Origin: Ensifer sp. Root278
Lineage (GTDB): Bacteria > Pseudomonadota > Alphaproteobacteria > Rhizobiales > Rhizobiaceae
Assembly: GCF_001429285.1 (NCBI RefSeq)
Contig: NZ_LMJJ01000043.1
Coordinates: forward strand, 457,046 to 521,045
DNA length: 64,000 bases
Direction: 5' to 3'
Made by a program: the position numbers and the translations under genes. Every line of letters begins with the position of its first letter. The stretch's first letter is position 1. Positions 61,318-64,000 of this stretch are shown piece by piece. The notes under the pieces were generated by a model. It saw only the letters and a program-made list of their open reading frames with translations, ran no database searches and was not told the origin of the DNA.

Positions 61318-61716
61318 GTGATGATCAAAAAGAGCTCGGATTCTGCCATGACTGTCAGTTTCAATGTTTCTGCCGCCCACTACGGCGAGAGCCACTCGTC
61401 CTTCCTCTCCGCGAGGCTGGTTTCCGATCGCCTCGGCGTGACGCTTGCGGAGCTAGCGAAGCTGATCGGGGTCGCGCGCAACACGCTGACGGCGAAATCC
61501 AGCGCCCGCAAGGTCGATGCGGCGTTGAGCAACGTCGTGCGCATCCTCGCCATGGCCGGCGAGATGGCGGGGGACGACAGCCGCGCCGTGATCTGGTTCA
61601 AGCACCAGCCGATCCCAGGCTGGGCCGGAAAGACGGCCTATGACCTTGTCGGCGAAGGCAAGGCCGACAAGGTGCTCGCCTATCTCGAAGCCGTACGTTC
61701 CGGTGTCTACGCCTGA
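61318..61716 (+). CDS. Xre/MbcA/ParS-type antitoxin
   Basis: 132 residues. An Xre-like helix-turn-helix occupies about 30-70 (LVSDRLGVTLAELAKLIGVARNTL) and the toxin-binding DUF2384 domain about 80-132 (WFKHQPIPGWAGKTAYDLVGEGKADKVLAYLEAV). Typical length for the family. ATG codons at 61318, 61321 and 61348 are all possible; the GATTACGTGATGATC context gives no strong ribosome site. The stop overlaps the toxin ATG (TGATG). It neutralises the RES toxin and represses the pair. Confidence 0.88.
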   Translation: MMIKKSSDSAMTVSFNVSAAHYGESHSSFLSARLVSDRLGVTLAELAKLIGVARNTLTAKSSARKVDAALSNVVRILAMAGEMAGDDSRAVIWFKHQPIPGWAGKTAYDLVGEGKADKVLAYLEAVRSGVYA

Positions 61717-62225
61717 TGGCAGGAAGCGAGCCGGTGCGCCTGTGGCGCGCCTACGTCCCGCGCTGGGCGCATGCGCCGCTCTCGGGCGACGGTGCTTCGC
61801 GCTTTGGCGGACGGTGGAATCCCCTGGGTGTGCCGACAATCTATGCGGCCCGCGAACTCTCGACCGCCTGGGCCGAGTACAATCAGGGTTTCGTCCAGCA
61901 TCCGGCGCTGATCGCGCAGCTTGAGCTGCGCTTCGCTCGGCTCGCCGACCTGACGGTTGTCGAAACGCTTGCCGCGCTTGATCTCACCGAGGAGATTCAC
62001 CGCTGCGAATGGCGCGATGCGCTTGATCGCGGCCTCCTGCCGGAGACGCATCGCCTGCAGCGGGAGCTGAGCGATCGAGGCTTCGATGGCCTGATCTACC
62101 CGTCCTTCATGTCACCTGGCGGTACTTGCGTCGCACTCTGGCGCTGGAATTCAGGCGAGGGGGCAGAGTTGAAGGTGATTGATCCCGATGGGCGCTTGCC
62201 GAAAACGCCCGCCTCCTGGCTCTGA
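61716..62225 (+). CDS. RES-domain toxin (NAD+-degrading)
   Basis: 169 residues. RES family blocks: VRLWRAYVPRWA near the start, GASRFGGRWNPLGVPTIYAARELSTAWAEY (about 27-56, with conserved Arg, Tyr and Glu of the active pocket) and a C-terminal GGTCVALWRWN. RES toxins such as MbcT and ParT degrade or transfer NAD+. Coupled translation with the antitoxin by the one-base overlap. The pair stands between the leucine operon and an oxidoreductase on a normal-looking chromosomal stretch, without mobile-element genes next to it. Confidence 0.88.
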   Translation: MAGSEPVRLWRAYVPRWAHAPLSGDGASRFGGRWNPLGVPTIYAARELSTAWAEYNQGFVQHPALIAQLELRFARLADLTVVETLAALDLTEEIHRCEWRDALDRGLLPETHRLQRELSDRGFDGLIYPSFMSPGGTCVALWRWNSGEGAELKVIDPDGRLPKTPASWL

Positions 62226-62276
62226 ACCGACTTATTGAGAGTTCTTCCCGGGAGCCGTTCTTCTCCAGTCGTACTC

Positions 62277-63641
62277 TCAGAGCACCTTACCCGGATTGAG
62301 GATGCCGTTCGGGTCGAGCGCCAGCTTGATCCGGCGCATGAGATCGAGCTCCGCCGGACTGCGCGAATGGTCGAGGAATTCCCGCTTCAACGTGCCGATG
62401 CCGTGTTCGGCCGAGATCGAGCCGCGATAGCGCCGCACGATCTCGTAGACGATGCCATCGACGATGTGCGGCGTTTCCGCGTCGCTGTCCGGTTGCGAGA
62501 AGGCGATGTGCAGGTTGCTGTCGGCGACATGGCCGAAGAAGGAGACGTGGGCGGCCGGGAACCGCGCAGAAAGAGCCTTGCCGCAGTCCTCGGCGAAGCG
62601 CCCGATATCGCCGATCGGCAGGCTGACATCGAGATTGATGAGCGACGGCAGCAACTGGTCCATCGCGTGGCCCTCGCGGATGCTCCAGAACGAGCGGCTT
62701 TCCTTCTCCGACTGGGCAATCAGCGCGTCGCTGATAATGCCGGCTTCGAGCGCTTCGCCGAGAAGGGCCTCGAACGCATCGCGCTCGCTGTCGTCACCCA
62801 GGAGATCCTGTTCGACGATCACGGCGAAAGGCGGAATTTCATCAAAGAGCCTTTGCTTTTCCGCCTCTGCGTTGAAGCGGAAATAGTTCTGCCACATGGC
62901 CTCGAAGGCCGAGAGCCCCGGCAGGCGGCGCTGGCAATGTGTGAGAAAGGCAACCACATTATCAAAGCTGTCGAGGGCACAGAGCGCCGTCAGCCGGCCG
63001 GCTGGCAGTGGCCGCAGACGGAGGACCGCGCGGGTGATCACGCCGAGCGTTCCCTCGGAGCCGATGAAATACTGTCGGAGATCGTAGCCGGTGTTGTTCT
63101 TGATCATCTTGTTGAGCGACGAGATGACAGTCCCATCGGCCAGCACGACTTCGAGGCCGAGCACGTTGTCACGGGTGACGCCGTAGCGAAGCACACGGAT
63201 GCCGCCGGCATTGGTGGCGAGATTGCCGCCGATCTGGCAGGAGCCGCGGGCACCGAGATCGATGGGCAACAGGAATCCGGCGTCTTCTGCAGCGCGTTGC
63301 GCAACCTCGAGCGGCGTGCCGGCGCGCACCGTCATGGTTCCTGCCTGCGGGTCGATCTCCTCGATGCCGGTAAAACGTTCGAGCGAAATCACCACCGCGT
63401 CGCTGCCGGCATTGGCGCCGCCGGCAAGCCCGGTCAGGCCGCCCTGGACGACGACTGCCCGGCCGTTCTCGTTGCAGAGGCGGAGGACTTCGGCGATCTC
63501 TTCGCTGCTTGTCGGTCGGATAACGGCCTTCGGCAGTTCGCGGCCGGTCAGGCTGGCGTCACTGCGATGGCGTTCGCCAATCTCTGTTCCTGTCAGGACG
63601 ATATCGCCGAAGGCTTGTTTCAGGTCGTCGACGATCGTCAT
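62277..63641 (-). CDS. FAD-linked D-2-hydroxyacid dehydrogenase (GlcD/D-LDH/D2HGDH family)
   Basis: 454 residues. FAD_binding_4 domain at about 35-215 (VVVQGGLTGLAGGANAGSD, LGARGSCQIGGNLATNAGGIRVLRYGVTRDNVLG) and the FAD-oxidase C-terminal domain at about 215-453 (FFGHVADSNLHIAF, SAEHGIGTLKREFL with the metal and substrate His). It oxidises D-lactate, D-2-hydroxyglutarate or glycolate and passes electrons to a carrier; sequence does not separate these. GGAGAG lies before the ATG. Convergent with the toxin gene. Confidence 0.88.
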   Translation of the reverse strand: MTIVDDLKQAFGDIVLTGTEIGERHRSDASLTGRELPKAVIRPTSSEEIAEVLRLCNENGRAVVVQGGLTGLAGGANAGSDAVVISLERFTGIEEIDPQAGTMTVRAGTPLEVAQRAAEDAGFLLPIDLGARGSCQIGGNLATNAGGIRVLRYGVTRDNVLGLEVVLADGTVISSLNKMIKNNTGYDLRQYFIGSEGTLGVITRAVLRLRPLPAGRLTALCALDSFDNVVAFLTHCQRRLPGLSAFEAMWQNYFRFNAEAEKQRLFDEIPPFAVIVEQDLLGDDSERDAFEALLGEALEAGIISDALIAQSEKESRSFWSIREGHAMDQLLPSLINLDVSLPIGDIGRFAEDCGKALSARFPAAHVSFFGHVADSNLHIAFSQPDSDAETPHIVDGIVYEIVRRYRGSISAEHGIGTLKREFLDHSRSPAELDLMRRIKLALDPNGILNPGKVL

Positions 63642-63718
63642 GCGCTTCTCTCCGTTTCCGAGGCCATTGTCGGCCGCGGGCGTCCCTGCTTAGCGCATAT
63701 CGAAGCAAACCGAAATCG

Positions 63719-63748
63719 GCCGGCGAAGCTCAAGCGCGCTTCGCCGGC
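63719..63748 (-). terminator. Hairpin downstream of the cysA-like gene
   Basis: GCCGGCGAAGC (63719-63729) and GCTTCGCCGGC (63738-63748) form a perfect 11-base stem with an 8-base loop, 18 bases after the minus-strand stop at 63767. The following minus-strand bases contain short T groups but no long run. Confidence 0.6.
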
Positions 63749-63766
63749 GTATGGTCGGTGATGAAG

Positions 63767-64000
63767 TCAAGTGCCCGTGCGGGCAAGTTCGAAGGCTACG
63801 GTTTCACCGGCTTCCTCGGCCGCCCGCTGCCCCACATCTATTTCTGCCTCTACAGCCTGCTCTCTGTTGTCTCTGAAGAGTTTCCACTTTGTCGGCCGGA
63901 AGGCGATGCGGCTGTGGTCGCCGGCGGCGGCGCGTTCGGGCGACAGCTCGATCTCGACATGCGGATGGTTGCGGCCAAGGTCGAGTTCGAGATGGCGGGG
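63767..64000 (-). CDS. cysA: CysA-like ABC ATPase, C-terminal fragment (5' end outside window)
   Basis: 77 residues up to the stop at 63767-63769, open at the right edge. The fragment reads as a TOBE domain: LELDLGRNHPHVEIELS, then IAFRPTKWKLFRDN. This resembles the end of CysA, the ATPase of sulfate/thiosulfate import, followed by a ~25-residue tail. The nucleotide-binding domain would lie beyond the window. The family call rests on a short region and could be another TOBE-bearing ATPase. Confidence 0.6.
   Translation of the reverse strand, partial: PRHLELDLGRNHPHVEIELSPERAAAGDHSRIAFRPTKWKLFRDNREQAVEAEIDVGQRAAEEAGETVAFELARTGT

Noticed and set aside
62235..62281. TGAGAGT/ACTCTCA pair between the convergent toxin and dehydrogenase genes
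   Set aside because: Seven-base arms separated by about 30 bases are too weak to call a terminator.
1..64000. tRNA, rRNA, CRISPR arrays, insertion sequences or phage genes
   Set aside because: Searched by eye for T-loop motifs, regularly spaced repeats, transposase motifs and terminal inverted repeats; none was convincing. A short element could be missed without a computed scan.

Overview
The window is a high-GC, gene-dense stretch whose gene content fits an alphaproteobacterium of the Rhizobiaceae (Sinorhizobium/Ensifer-like). The pointers are a eukaryote-type glutamine synthetase GlnII behind a -24/-12 promoter, a MocR regulator, a leucine-degradation operon, many ABC uptake operons with divergent regulators, and rhizobial-type intergenic palindromes. 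This placement rests on gene content and remembered family features, not on a search. No rRNA, tRNA, CRISPR array, phage or insertion sequence was seen.

Layout. 1-3454: the end of a Pro/Lys/Glu-rich DUF930 protein, then an MFS exporter divergent from an AraC regulator. 3646-9472: a D-amino-acid and peptide cluster (DmpA-type P1 aminopeptidase, D-amino-acid transaminase, LysR regulator, D-aminopeptidase of the DAP type, M19 dipeptidase). 9526-10920: two genes that have each lost their 5' end, a LysR regulator and a quinone oxidoreductase, abutting at about 10254/10255; this looks like a deletion scar. 10957-16426: small regulators (XRE-cupin, LysR, MocR) with an NmrA-like protein, a DUF2798 protein and an EamA exporter. 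16762-17802: glnII.

17938-24906 (minus strand): an operon for an acetyltransferase, a GH3 hexosaminidase (nagZ) broken by a one-base frameshift, and a five-gene peptide/oligosaccharide-type ABC importer, suggesting uptake of GlcNAc-containing wall or chitin fragments. 25372-28888: a YbaN-like protein, a DUF2161 nuclease-fold protein, and an NfeD/slipin membrane pair. 28904-38458: an ABC importer that would normally be called iron(III) uptake, but with two tandem binding proteins, an inositol-monophosphatase-family phosphatase as last gene and a divergent two-component system. Residues in both binding proteins match the sugar-phosphate site remembered for AfuA, so a sugar-phosphate sensing, import and dephosphorylation system is proposed. 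38486-44396: PAP2 phosphatase, BaeRS-like two-component pair, DUF535 protein, GFA protein, LysE exporter with an Lrp regulator.

44486-54144: a LacI-controlled sugar operon (CUT2 ABC importer, epimerase/isomerase, FGGY kinase, class II aldolase, gluconokinase-like kinase) with clear repeated operators; its substrate is unknown. 54412-61275: the leucine/isovalerate pathway from isovaleryl-CoA to acetoacetate plus acetyl-CoA, with an atypical Rid protein between the two methylcrotonyl-CoA carboxylase subunits. 61318-62225: a Xre-RES toxin-antitoxin pair. 62277-63641: a D-2-hydroxyacid dehydrogenase. The right edge cuts a CysA-like ATPase.
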